Numbered from the stretch's first letter, positions 27,129 through 35,516 are shown. The stretch is DNA of 64,000 bases from Pseudomonas putida (GCF_028682635.1 NZ_JANHLK010000016.1:1-64000); one strand, 5' to 3'. A program made the numbers and translations. The notes: generated from the letters alone by a model not told the origin.

Positions 27129-27500
27129 ATGACCCAGACCACTCAAGAACCCTTGCGCGTCGTCTTCTGCATCGGCATCACCCAGAACTTTTTCGACCTG
27201 CCCACCGGCGAAGGCCTGAGCGTGTGGAAAGGCTTCAGCCAGATGATGGGTGACCTCGGCGCGATGCCCGGCATCACCGTGCTCGGCGCCATGGATGACG
27301 ACCGCCTGATGGTCGGCCCGTCGACCACCTCGCCCTGGACCGTGTACATCATGGCCGACGTCGACTGCCACCAGTCGGTGATCGACGCCTGCAACCTGTT
27401 CCGCACCACGCCGGTCGGCCAATACAGCCTGTGGCGCTACGCGAAGATCGAAGCGCGCATCGGTCGTCCGCTGACCATCCCTGATGCGGCCAGGGTGTAA
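27129..27500 (+). CDS. iacB: IacB-like protein of indole-acetate catabolism
   Basis: A 123-residue protein with repeated short beta-like segments (VVFCIGITQNFFDLPTGEG, WTVYIMADVDCHQSVIDAC) suggestive of a dimeric alpha-beta barrel (EthD/antibiotic monooxygenase-like) fold. Size and position directly after iacA match IacB, proposed to act on an early oxidised indole-acetate intermediate. It is 28 bases after iacA and 3 bases before the SnoaL-like gene. No catalytic residue can be named with confidence. Confidence 0.78.
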   Translation: MTQTTQEPLRVVFCIGITQNFFDLPTGEGLSVWKGFSQMMGDLGAMPGITVLGAMDDDRLMVGPSTTSPWTVYIMADVDCHQSVIDACNLFRTTPVGQYSLWRYAKIEARIGRPLTIPDAARV

Positions 27501-27503
27501 GCC

Positions 27504-27974
27504 ATGAACGAGGCCTTGCTGCAGCGTCTTCAGACACTCGAAGGGGAAAGCGCAGTGCGTCGCTTGATGGCGCGCTACATGGACCTGTGCGATGTGCCGC
27601 GGGCGGTGGTTGAAGCCAGTGAATTGGCCCGGTTGTTCACCGTCGATGCGATCTGGGAAGGCGTAGGCAGCTCCACTGCGCAGACGTTTGGCCAACATCG
27701 CGGACGTGAAGCAGTGGCCGCGTTTGTCGGTGGTTACCTGCCGCCTTCGGACCACTTCCGGTTGAACCTGCATTACCTCACCAGCGAGTCGATCGTGGTC
27801 GACGGCAGCGCGGCGCAAGGGCAGTGGATCATGCAGCAGATCTCCACCTACGCCGATGGCCGCAACGAGCTGTTCGGCACCCGCCTGAACATTGATTTCC
27901 GCTGTGTCGACGGCACCTGGCTGATCGCGCATTTCCGTACGCAACGGCTGTTCAACACGGAGCTCAATGCATGA
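27504..27974 (+). CDS. iacI: SnoaL-like protein of indole-acetate catabolism
   Basis: A 156-residue NTF2/SnoaL-like protein: LMARYMDLCDVPR, FTVDAIWEGVGSSTAQTFG and a C-terminal beta sheet ending VDGTWLIAHFRTQRLF. This fold gives small isomerases and hydrolases and resembles IacI. It overlaps iacH by 4 bases (ATGA at 27971-27974). Its step in the pathway is not settled from the sequence; context makes involvement in processing an oxidised indole-acetate intermediate likely. Confidence 0.78.
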   Translation: MNEALLQRLQTLEGESAVRRLMARYMDLCDVPRAVVEASELARLFTVDAIWEGVGSSTAQTFGQHRGREAVAAFVGGYLPPSDHFRLNLHYLTSESIVVDGSAAQGQWIMQQISTYADGRNELFGTRLNIDFRCVDGTWLIAHFRTQRLFNTELNA

Positions 27975-29095
27975 GTACGTTCATCAGCGAATTCCTCCTC
28001 GGTGGCAACGGCAAGCGCGTGGCCATCAAGGACTCCATCGACATCGCCGGCCATCCGACCCGCTCGGGCAGCCGTGCCTTTGCCGATGCACCCGCAGCAA
28101 CTAAAAACGCCGAAGTGGTGGACGCGATCCTCAACGCCGGCTGGCAGATCGTCGGCAAGACCAACCTGCACGAACTGGCCTTTGGCGTCACCGGCATCAA
28201 CGACTGGACGGGCACGCCGATCAATCCGCAAGCGCCGGATCGTGTTCCTGGCGGCTCGTCCAGCGGTTCCGCTTCGGCGGTCGCGGCCGGGTTGGCGGAT
28301 ATCGCCATCGGCACCGACACCGGTGGTTCGGTGCGGGTGCCGGCGGCCTGCTGCGGCATCGCCGGGCTCAAGCCGACTTACGGTCGGGTCAGTCGTGTTG
28401 GCGCACATCCGCTGGAATCCAGCCTCGATTGCGTCGGGCCGTTCGCCAAAACCATGGACGATCTGATCGCCGCCATGCAGGTGATTTGCCCGGGCTTTGA
28501 AGTGCAGGGTCTGCCGGGCGCCGGTTGCAAAGTCGCCTTCCTTGAAGTGGGCTGTGAGCCGCACCTGCAAGCCAGCCTGGGTGCCGCCGCCGACCGCGCC
28601 GGATGGCGACGCGGCAACGTGCACCTGAGCGAATTCGAGGCGGCCTTCGCCGCCGGCCTGACCGTGATCAATTTCGAAAACTGGGCAGCGTTCGGCCACC
28701 TGACCGGCAAGGGCCTGATTGGCTCCGATGTAGAAACACGCTTGCTGGTGGCCAGCCGCACTACGCGTGACGAGCTGGCCCAGGCCGAAGCCGTGCGCAC
28801 AGCGTTCACCCAACAAGTGGACGCGGCGCTGGAAGACTTTGCCGTATTGCTGCTGCCGACGATGCCAAGCCTGCCACCCACGCTGAGTGAAGCGCGTAGC
28901 GCCAGCAAGGCCGTCGCCGGCATGACGCCGCTGGTGCGCCCCTTCAACCTCAGCGGCCACCCAGCGCTGAGCGTGCCGGTGGAACTCGATTGCGGCGGGC
29001 TCAAAGTCGGCCTGCAGATCGTCGGTCGCAAAGGTCAGGACGAACTGGTCTGCGCCTTCGGTGCGCAGCTGCAAGCCTCAACTAATCAATCATAA
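27971..29095 (+). CDS. iacH: Amidase-signature protein of indole-acetate catabolism
   Basis: A 374-residue amidase-signature hydrolase with the Ser-cisSer-Lys triad readable as K20 (RVAIKDSID), the serines of PGGSSSGS at 96-98 and nucleophile S120 in GTDTGGSVRVPA. It is on the short side for the family. IacH is a regular, though not always essential, member of iac clusters, perhaps releasing indole-acetate from an amide. Here it lies inside the operon after iacI rather than at its head, a difference from some described orders. Confidence 0.82.
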   Translation: MSTFISEFLLGGNGKRVAIKDSIDIAGHPTRSGSRAFADAPAATKNAEVVDAILNAGWQIVGKTNLHELAFGVTGINDWTGTPINPQAPDRVPGGSSSGSASAVAAGLADIAIGTDTGGSVRVPAACCGIAGLKPTYGRVSRVGAHPLESSLDCVGPFAKTMDDLIAAMQVICPGFEVQGLPGAGCKVAFLEVGCEPHLQASLGAAADRAGWRRGNVHLSEFEAAFAAGLTVINFENWAAFGHLTGKGLIGSDVETRLLVASRTTRDELAQAEAVRTAFTQQVDAALEDFAVLLLPTMPSLPPTLSEARSASKAVAGMTPLVRPFNLSGHPALSVPVELDCGGLKVGLQIVGRKGQDELVCAFGAQLQASTNQS

Positions 29096-29118
29096 AAAGA
29101 AGCCATGAGGAGAACCGC

Positions 29119-30402
29119 ATGAGCACTCATGAATACCGGCTGATCGCAACGTCGAAAAGCCCCGAAGACCTGGTCCAGCATGACCGCGTCGACGTCTCGC
29201 TGTACAACGACCCGGCGCTGTTCGAAGCCGAGCTCGAGAAGATTTTCTACCGCACCTGGGTGTGGGTTGCCCACGAAAGCGAAGTGCGCAACAGCGGCGA
29301 TTTCAAGACCGCCACCATCGGCCGTCGCCCGGTGATCGTCGTTCGCGACAAGAAGAACAACATCAACGTGCTGGAAAACCGTTGCCGCCACCGTGGCGCC
29401 ACCGTGTGCGAGAAGCACAAGGGCAACGCCACCGGTTTCACCTGCCCGTACCACAGCTGGTCCTATGGCCTGGACGGCAAGCTGCGCGCGTTGCCGTATC
29501 CGGATGGCTATGAAGGCATCCTGGAGAAGTCCGAACTGCCGCTGACCAGCCTGCGCGTGGAAAGCTACGCCGGCATGGTCTTCGCCAGCTACAACGACGA
29601 GATCGAGCCGCTGGAAGACTTCCTCGGCGGCGCCAGACACTGGATGGACCTGTTCATGAAACAGGGCGCCGGCTACCCGATCAAGACCCAGGGCGAACAC
29701 AAGTTCAGCTTCAAGGGCAACTGGAAGATCCAGCTGGAAAACACCACCGACGGTTATCACTTCCCGATCGTGCACAAGTCGTTCATGTCGTCGGTGGATG
29801 AAGAAACCTCGGAAATGCTCTCGTTCATGACCGACGAGCAAGCCGTCACCCACTCCCTGGGCAACGGCCACAGCGTGATGGTGATGGTGCCGGAGCACGT
29901 CGATCTGGATCACGATGACGGCACCGAGCAGTTGCAGGAACGCTTCGCCCACGTCACTGAAGAACTGTCGAAAACCATGCCGGCGGATCAAGTACGCCGC
30001 ATCGTACGCTCGCTGCACGGCGCCGGTTTCAACCTGAACCTGTTCCCCAACATCGCCATGTCGATGTCGTTCTTCCGCGTCTTGCGTCCGGTGTCGGTCA
30101 CCGAAACCGAGATCCGTCACGTCGCCCTCGGCATGGACGGCGGCCCGGAAATCGCCAACCGCGAACGCATGCGCATTCACGAACACTTCCAGGGCCCGTT
30201 CGGTTTCGGCAGCCCCGACGATGCTGAAGCCTGGGACCGCGTACAGCGCGGCTCGTACGCCGGCGTCGACGCGCCAATCCTGGTCAACCGCGGCCTGAAC
30301 CGCGAAATCACCGCTGAAAACGGCGACAAGGTCAGCCACGCCACCGACGAGGGCGGCATGCGCGGTGCCTACGACATGTGGAAAAGGATGATGAGCCAAT
30401 GA
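29119..30402 (+). CDS. iacC: Rieske oxygenase alpha subunit, catechol-forming step
   Basis: A 427-residue large subunit of an aromatic-ring-hydroxylating oxygenase. The Rieske [2Fe-2S] site is C89-x-H91 and C109-x2-H112 (NRCRHRGA, TCPYHSWSYG); mononuclear iron ligands H214 and H219 lie in NTTDGYHFPIVH. IacC with IacD, fed by IacF, is needed in iac pathways for forming catechol from the late indole-acetate intermediate. Its stop overlaps the beta-subunit start (ATGA at 30399-30402). The ATG at 29119 follows a GAGGAG ribosome site. Confidence 0.9.
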   Translation: MSTHEYRLIATSKSPEDLVQHDRVDVSLYNDPALFEAELEKIFYRTWVWVAHESEVRNSGDFKTATIGRRPVIVVRDKKNNINVLENRCRHRGATVCEKHKGNATGFTCPYHSWSYGLDGKLRALPYPDGYEGILEKSELPLTSLRVESYAGMVFASYNDEIEPLEDFLGGARHWMDLFMKQGAGYPIKTQGEHKFSFKGNWKIQLENTTDGYHFPIVHKSFMSSVDEETSEMLSFMTDEQAVTHSLGNGHSVMVMVPEHVDLDHDDGTEQLQERFAHVTEELSKTMPADQVRRIVRSLHGAGFNLNLFPNIAMSMSFFRVLRPVSVTETEIRHVALGMDGGPEIANRERMRIHEHFQGPFGFGSPDDAEAWDRVQRGSYAGVDAPILVNRGLNREITAENGDKVSHATDEGGMRGAYDMWKRMMSQ

Positions 30403-30896
30403 GCAATCACGACATGAACGGTTTTACCGGTCCCTTGGCTCAGGCCATCGAATTCATCTGGCGCGAAGCCGAACTGCTCGACCACAAGAATTACGCCGGG
30501 TGGGCGACCCTGTGGAGCGAGAGCGGCAAGTACATCGTGCCGATCGACCCGGACACCGAGGATTTCGAAGCGACGCTGAACTACGCCTACGACGACGCAC
30601 GCATGCGTGACCTGCGCATCGAACGCCTGACCGCCGGCTATTCGCCGTCGGCGGTGGACGCGGCGAAAACCATCCGCACCGTCTCGCGTTTCCGCCTGGT
30701 GGAAGCGGCTGGCGACATCGTCGAAGTCAACTCGGCGCAGTTGCTGTACGCCTACAAGCGCGGGGTGCACACGCCATTCGTGGCCGACCTGAACCACCGC
30801 ATCCGCTTCACCGATGGCGTGCCGACCCTGGAGCGCAAAGTGGTGCGGCTGATCAACTCTACCGACAGCCTGAGCGCGCTCGGCTTCCTTCTGTGA
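30399..30896 (+). CDS. iacD: Rieske oxygenase beta subunit
   Basis: A 165-residue small subunit with the cystatin-like fold of ring-hydroxylating oxygenase beta chains: AIEFIWREAELLDHKNYAGW, WSESGKYIVPIDP and SRFRLVEAAGDIVEVNSAQ are typical. An upstream in-frame start at 30378 lies within iacC; the ATG at 30399 in the ATGA overlap is preferred. It is structural for the IacCD hexamer. It ends 10 bases before iacE. Confidence 0.88.
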   Translation: MSNHDMNGFTGPLAQAIEFIWREAELLDHKNYAGWATLWSESGKYIVPIDPDTEDFEATLNYAYDDARMRDLRIERLTAGYSPSAVDAAKTIRTVSRFRLVEAAGDIVEVNSAQLLYAYKRGVHTPFVADLNHRIRFTDGVPTLERKVVRLINSTDSLSALGFLL

Positions 30897-30906
30897 GGGC
30901 AACATC

Positions 30907-31647
30907 ATGAGTCGAGTAGCCCTCGTAACGGGTGCCTCGCGCGGACTGGGCGAGTGCATCGCCCGCCGTCTGCACGCCGCCGGTTATCGCGTCGGACTGG
31001 CGGATGTGCGCCTCGATGGCGTGCAGGCGTTGGCCGCCGAGCTGGACGGCAGCGGCGCCACGGCCGTCGCCATCGAGCTGGATGTACGCAGCAAGGCCGA
31101 CTTCCAGCGCGCCCGCGACCTGCTCGCTGCGCACTGGGGCGGTACTGACATTCTGGTGAACAACGCTGGCGTGTCGAAAGTCGCGGCGCTGATGGACATC
31201 ACGCCCGAAGAGTTCGACGAGTCGATGGCGATCAACCTGCGCGGCACCTTTGTCGCCTGCCAGGTGTTCGGCGCCCACTTCGCCGAGCGTGGTTTTGGCC
31301 GCATCGTCAACATCGCCTCCCTGGCCGGGCAGAACGGCGGCACCGCCACTGGCGCGCATTACGCGGCGGCCAAGGGCGGCGTGGCGACGCTGACCAAAGT
31401 CTTCGCCCGTGAACTGGCGTCGCAAGGGGTGACTGTCAACAGCATCTCGCCAGGTCCCCTGGACCTGCCGGTGGTGCGCGAAACCGTGGCCCCGGAGCGT
31501 CTGGAACAGATCCTGAAAATGATCCCGGTCGGCACCCTCGGCGACCCGGCGTTCATCGCCGACAGCGTGCTGTTGCTGATCGCCGACAACGCAACGTCCG
31601 TAACCGGCGCGTGCCTGGACGTCAACGGCGGCCTGTTCATGCGCTGA
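30907..31647 (+). CDS. iacE: Short-chain dehydrogenase of indole-acetate catabolism
   Basis: A 246-residue classical SDR: cofactor motif TGASRGLG at 8-15, NNAG at 85-88, catalytic S138, Y152 and K156 (NIASLAG, HYAAAKGG), and C-terminal SVTGACLDVNGG. IacE is thought to oxidise or reduce an early hydroxylated intermediate of indole-acetate. It follows iacD closely and is separated from iacF by a REP pair, so iacF may be less expressed or separately started. Confidence 0.86.
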   Translation: MSRVALVTGASRGLGECIARRLHAAGYRVGLADVRLDGVQALAAELDGSGATAVAIELDVRSKADFQRARDLLAAHWGGTDILVNNAGVSKVAALMDITPEEFDESMAINLRGTFVACQVFGAHFAERGFGRIVNIASLAGQNGGTATGAHYAAAKGGVATLTKVFARELASQGVTVNSISPGPLDLPVVRETVAPERLEQILKMIPVGTLGDPAFIADSVLLLIADNATSVTGACLDVNGGLFMR

Positions 31648-31670
31648 TGTCCAACCCGGAAAATAACCCT

Positions 31671-31756
31671 TGTAGGAGCCGGCTTGCCGGCGAAGGCGTC
31701 AACATAGGCGATGCAAGACTGAAGGCCGCCATCGCTGGCAAGCCAGCTCCTACAGG
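31671..31756. repeat. REP pair between iacE and iacF
   Basis: Inverted copies TGTAGGAGCCGGCTTGCCGG and CTGGCAAGCCAGCTCCTACA, 86 bases end to end, in the 151-base gap that breaks the otherwise tight iac operon. Possible transcript-stabilising or attenuating element. Confidence 0.75.
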
Positions 31757-31798
31757 TGGGGCTGTGTTTAACAAGAAAATAAATAGTCAGGTGATGCA

Positions 31799-32749
31799 AT
31801 GATGAAGGTGAAGATCGAAAGGATCGTCGACGAAGCGCTGGATATCCGTTCCTTTCGCCTCGTGCGCAGTGACGGCCAGCCGCTCGACACCTATGAACCG
31901 GGTGCCCACGTCGACCTCACCGGGCCGACCGGCGTGACCCGCCAGTACTCGCTGTGCAGCCCGCCAGAGGATCGCCGTGCCTACCTGGTGGCAGTGAAAA
32001 AAGAAGCGCAGTCGCGCGGTGGCTCCCTGGCGCTGCACGAGCAGGTGGAAGAGGGCATGGAGCTGGAAATGGGCGCGCCACGCAACCTGTTCCGTCTCGA
32101 TGACAGTGCCCGCGAACACGTGTTGTTCGCCGCCGGTATCGGCGTGACGCCGCTGCTGAGCATGGCTTATCGACTGGCGCAGAGCGGTCAGCCGTACCGC
32201 CTGCATTATTTCGCCCGTTCGGCGCAATACGCGGCGTTTACTGAGCTGTTGGCGACGAAGTTTGCCGACAATGTGCAATTCCACTACGGCGTGGAACCGG
32301 CGGACCTGGACGGCGCATTGAGCGCCTGCCTTGAACGCGCCAATCCTGCGGCCCACGTCTACACCTGCGGCCCGGCACCGTTCATGAACAAAGTGGTGGA
32401 AGTGGCCGCGCGCACCCGTTCCGACGACGCCATTCACCTGGAGCACTTCGCCGCCGACCCTGCCGCCAACAGTGCCCCGGCCGGCGGTTTTGAAGTGGAG
32501 CTGGCCAGTTCCGGCGTGGTGCTGCACGTGCCGGCCGACAGCAGCCTGGTCGACGTGCTGCAAGCCCACGGTTGCGACATCGATACCGAGTGCCGCGAAG
32601 GCATCTGCGGCACCTGCATCGTCGAGGTGCTGGACGGCGTGCCGGAGCACCGTGACAACTGCCTTTCGAACAAGGAAAAAGCCTCCAACAAGCAGATCTG
32701 CGCCTGCGTTTCCCGGGCACTTTCCGCTCGTCTGGTATTGGACATTTAA
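31799..32749 (+). CDS. iacF: Oxygenase reductase with C-terminal ferredoxin domain
   Basis: A 316-residue phthalate-dioxygenase-reductase type protein that passes electrons from NAD(P)H through flavin and a [2Fe-2S] centre to the IacCD Rieske site. Flavin-binding RQYSL is at 49-53, the nicotinamide motif GIGVTP at 113-118, and plant-type ferredoxin cysteines C265, C270, C273 and C301 in the C-terminal domain (CREGICGTC...QICAC). The domain order, ferredoxin last, fits this reductase class. A second ATG lies directly after the first. Confidence 0.88.
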   Translation: MMKVKIERIVDEALDIRSFRLVRSDGQPLDTYEPGAHVDLTGPTGVTRQYSLCSPPEDRRAYLVAVKKEAQSRGGSLALHEQVEEGMELEMGAPRNLFRLDDSAREHVLFAAGIGVTPLLSMAYRLAQSGQPYRLHYFARSAQYAAFTELLATKFADNVQFHYGVEPADLDGALSACLERANPAAHVYTCGPAPFMNKVVEVAARTRSDDAIHLEHFAADPAANSAPAGGFEVELASSGVVLHVPADSSLVDVLQAHGCDIDTECREGICGTCIVEVLDGVPEHRDNCLSNKEKASNKQICACVSRALSARLVLDI

Positions 32750-32900
32750 GCGCTTTCTTCACTGGAAAGCTGACGCCGGAGCCTGTTGAATGGCGCCCGG
32801 CGGCCATCGAGGGAGGTGATGGCTACAGAAAAACCGTGTTAGCGAACCGCTCGACGAAGCGGTCGAGAAATAACAACAAAAAACCTGAGGCTTTGCGGAC

Positions 32901-33821
32901 ATGACTACAGCATCGACGGTGCGCAATGAGGCGTTCGAAAGTTGGTTGAGCCAGGTGAACCAGGCCTGCGGGCGTTTCGACGCCCGGGCGCTGGACACCG
33001 ACTTCTATGGCCAATTGACGGAATTTCGCAGCGGCGCGATCAACCTCAGTGTTGTCGACATGGCGCACGTGCATCTGTATCGCACCAGCAAGGACGTCAG
33101 CACCAGCAGCGACGGCCATTACTACGCGGTGTTCCAGCTGCGCGGCAGTTCGCACCTGGAGCAGGGCGACAACCGCGCGCAACTGGGCTGTGGCGACATC
33201 GCCCTGATCGACGCCAGCCGCCCGAGCGACATGATCTACAACGACGATTGCCGACAGCTGTCGCTGATTCTGCCGCGTCAGGTGGTGGAGCGTGGTTCGC
33301 ACTTCAACGCGGTCAACTGCGCCACGCGCATCGGCGCCAACAGCCCCCTGGCGGCGATGGCCAACAAGCTGGTGCTGGAGACTCGCCAGCAGGAAGGGCT
33401 GGACATGCAGGAAAGCGAAGCGGTGCTCGACGCCCTGGCCAGCCTGTTGCTGCCGGGGATCAGCGCCCGTGAAAGCGCTGCCGATTCCCATGAGCGGCAG
33501 TTCCGCAAGATCATCGCCTTCATCGACGCGCACCTGAGCGACGAAGAACTGTGCCCGGAACTGATCGCCCGTGAAGTGGGCATTTCCGTGCGCGGCCTGT
33601 ACCGGATGTTCTCCAAGCGCGGCCTGGTGGTGGCGCAATACATCAAGCACCGACGCCTGGACTTCTGCGCGGAAAACCTGCGCCGCAGCGATGTCGAGCA
33701 GAAGCTGTCGGCGCTGTGTTATGCCTGGGGGTTCTCGGATTCGAGCTACTTCTCGTCGGCCTTCAAATCGCGCTTTGGCGTGTCGCCGGGGGCTTATCGC
33801 AAGCGGTATAGCCACAATTGA
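32901..33821 (+). CDS. AraC/XylS-family regulator in the iac cluster
   Basis: A 306-residue transcription factor. The N-terminal 190 residues form a cupin-like effector region (HYYAVFQLRGSSHLEQGDN, GCGDIALIDASRPSDMIYND) of the XylS/FeaR type. The C-terminal part has two helix-turn-helix units (LIAREVGISVRGLYRMFSKRG; CYAWGFSDSSYFSSAFKSRFG) ending GVSPGAYRKR. FeaR-like regulators often control aromatic amine or phenylacetaldehyde genes, so it may act on aau as well as iac genes. In described iac clusters of Pseudomonas putida the regulator is a MarR-type IacR, which is absent here. Confidence 0.82.
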   Translation: MTTASTVRNEAFESWLSQVNQACGRFDARALDTDFYGQLTEFRSGAINLSVVDMAHVHLYRTSKDVSTSSDGHYYAVFQLRGSSHLEQGDNRAQLGCGDIALIDASRPSDMIYNDDCRQLSLILPRQVVERGSHFNAVNCATRIGANSPLAAMANKLVLETRQQEGLDMQESEAVLDALASLLLPGISARESAADSHERQFRKIIAFIDAHLSDEELCPELIAREVGISVRGLYRMFSKRGLVVAQYIKHRRLDFCAENLRRSDVEQKLSALCYAWGFSDSSYFSSAFKSRFGVSPGAYRKRYSHN

Positions 33822-33840
33822 TGTTGTATTTGCTGGCCCC

Positions 33841-34060
33841 TTCGCGAGCAAGCCCGCTCCCACATTGAATCTGCGGTGAACACAAAGTCTGTGTACGACC
33901 GGGATCTACCTGTGGGAGCGGGCTTGCTCGCGAAAGCGGTATGTCAGTCACCATCAATGTTGAATGTGCCAGCCTCATCGCGAGCAAGCTCGCTCCCACA
34001 GTGGACCTGCGGTGTAAAACCGAGATCAACCTGTGGGAGCCAGCCTGCTGGCGATGGCGG
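33841..34060. repeat. Four REP elements between the two regulator genes
   Basis: Four copies in alternating orientation at about 33841-33864, 33910-33938, 33977-34001 and 34031-34060, of the form GGGAGCGGGCTTGCTCGCGA and its complement; the last is a diverged GGGAGCCAGCCTGCTGGCGA. They fill the 261-base gap between the convergent AraC-type and FixJ-type genes. No gene is seen there. Confidence 0.75.
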
Positions 34061-34082
34061 TGTGATGACCGCCGCAGATCCC

Positions 34083-34712
34083 TCAGTGCCGCGCCGGCTC
34101 ATCCACCGGCAAATGCAGCACTTCGCGCACCAGCATGGCAATGCTGCTCACGCCCATCTTCTCCTTGATCTTGGTGCGGTGCACGTCAACGGTCTTCACG
34201 CTGATGTTCAGCTCCCGGGCGATCACCTTGCTGGCCTTGCCATCGATCACCAGCATCAACACTTCCCGCTCGCGGCTGGTCAGCAGCGCCAGCTTGCCCT
34301 GCAGGTTCTGCCGCTGTTGCTGGTCGGCCTGGGCGTGCACGGCGGTCTTTAGCGCCGCCTGGATGCGGTCGATCATCTGCTGCGGGTTGTAGGGCTTCTC
34401 GACGAAGTCCAGGGCGCCGTTCTTCATCGCCGTGACCGACATCGGAATGTCGCCATGGGCCGAGACGAAAATGGTCGGCAAGGTGCTGCCGCGCTGGTTG
34501 AGGATCTCCTGCAACTGGAAACCGCTGGTTTCCGGCATGCGCACATCCAGCACCAGGCAAGCGGGCTGCTGGGGGTCGTACTGGCTGAGGAACTCATCGG
34601 CGCCGGCGAAGCACTGCGCCTGCACGCTGACCGACTCCAGCAGCCAGGCCAGAGAGGTGCGCAGGTCCTTGTCATCGTCAACGATGTAAACAATCGGTTT
34701 GCGGGTTTGCAT
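34083..34712 (-). CDS. FixJ/StyR-type response regulator
   Basis: A 209-residue two-component regulator. The receiver domain has acidic VDDDKD, phosphoacceptor D56 (LVLDVRMP) and K107 (EKPYNP); a C-terminal LuxR-type helix-turn-helix (about 143-205) has LTSREREVLMLVIDGKASK and ELNISVKTVDVHRTKIKEKMG. The start at 34712 is chosen over an upstream in-frame ATG because it directly precedes the receiver fold. It is divergent from iacG and is the likely partner of the soluble PAS kinase at 24135, about 8.5 kb away on the same strand. Confidence 0.85.
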   Translation of the reverse strand: MQTRKPIVYIVDDDKDLRTSLAWLLESVSVQAQCFAGADEFLSQYDPQQPACLVLDVRMPETSGFQLQEILNQRGSTLPTIFVSAHGDIPMSVTAMKNGALDFVEKPYNPQQMIDRIQAALKTAVHAQADQQQRQNLQGKLALLTSREREVLMLVIDGKASKVIARELNISVKTVDVHRTKIKEKMGVSSIAMLVREVLHLPVDEPARH

Positions 34713-34825
34713 CAGGGCTGCCACGAAAATTCTAATTATTGTTTTCGCACGCGAACGCGCGGCACGCATCGGCTGTGTGTTTTCCAGCCTGTAAGCAGAA
34801 TACCCACTGTCGGCGGCCCTTGCGA

Positions 34826-34849
34826 TAAAGAAACCACCTAGTCGACTAG
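34826..34849 (+). promoter_or_regulatory. Candidate regulator site with CTAGTCGACTAG palindrome
   Basis: TAAAGAAACCACCTAG (34826-34841) runs into a perfect 12-base palindrome CTAGTCGACTAG (34838-34849). The first 16 bases match 14 of 16 with the site at 25711-25726. It lies between the divergent response regulator gene and iacG, about 120 bases from each start. StyR/TodT sites known in other pseudomonads contain ATAAACCA-type half-sites, to which this is loosely similar. Confidence 0.42.
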
Positions 34850-34969
34850 CGGAAACCCAACCTCGCCATGGGGATCGTCAGAATGGTTGCAGCGCGCGCG
34901 CAGCCTTAGTCTTGTTCCATCACCTACGGGCCGCTTCAAAGCGGTCCTCCTGAAGGAAGGGGCATCGAC

Positions 34970-35482
34970 ATGGCCGACCTGAGCCAGCAGCAAATCGACT
35001 TTCGCAACGCCATGGCGCAGCTGCCTGCTGCGGTGAACATCATCACCACCAATGGCCCGGGCGGCCGCTGCGGCATAACCGCCAGCGCCGTGTGCTCGGT
35101 CACCGACTCGCCGCCCACGGTGCTGGTGTGCGTCAACCGCAACAGCGCCACCCACGACGTGTTCCGCACCAACGGTCGCCTGTGCGTCAACGTGCTGTGT
35201 GGCGAACAGGAAGAGCTGGCCCGTCACTTCGCCGGCATGACCCAGGTGCCCATGGCTGAACGTTTTGCCTGGGACCTGTGGGACGACGGCGCCGCCGAAG
35301 TGCCGGTGCTGCGCGATGCCCTGGTGCAACTGCAGGGGCGGATCAGCGAGTGCAAGGAAGTGGGTTCGCACTCGGTGATGTTCGTGGAGCTGGATAATGT
35401 CGGCGTGCGGGAGCCGCGCGATAGCCTGGTGTACTTCAACCGCTTGTTCCATCGCCTGGAACATGCCGGAGCGCATTGCTGA
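34970..35482 (+). CDS. iacG: Flavin reductase for the indole-acetate monooxygenase
   Basis: A 170-residue NAD(P)H:flavin oxidoreductase of the HpaC/FRP family: NAMAQLPAAVNIITTNGPGG, GITASAVCSVTDSPPTVLVC and RLCVNVLCGEQEELARHFAG are the FMN-binding signatures. It should supply reduced flavin to IacA, and could also serve the flavin-dependent sulfur monooxygenases further right, since no other flavin reductase is seen. It has its own promoter region, separate from the iacA operon, with a small hairpin (CCGCTT-CA-AAGCGG, 34931-34944) in the leader. Confidence 0.85.
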   Translation: MADLSQQQIDFRNAMAQLPAAVNIITTNGPGGRCGITASAVCSVTDSPPTVLVCVNRNSATHDVFRTNGRLCVNVLCGEQEELARHFAGMTQVPMAERFAWDLWDDGAAEVPVLRDALVQLQGRISECKEVGSHSVMFVELDNVGVREPRDSLVYFNRLFHRLEHAGAHC

Positions 35483-35493
35483 ATTGCATTTGT

Positions 35494-35516
35494 AGGAGCA
35501 GCCTGCGGCAGCTCCT
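35494..35516. terminator. Hairpin between convergent iacG and the sulfur importer operon
   Basis: AGGAGC-A-GCC-TGC-GGC-A-GCTCCT forms a stem with one A-A mismatch just after iacG and touching the stop of the leftward 52-residue gene. It looks like a shortened REP relative and may act as a terminator in either direction. Confidence 0.4.

Noticed and set aside
32815..32842. Seven-codon ORF (MATEKPC) after GGGAGGTG before the AraC-type gene
   Set aside because: The Shine-Dalgarno-like stretch is only about 2 bases from the ATG, too close to work well, and nothing suggests a leader peptide mechanism.
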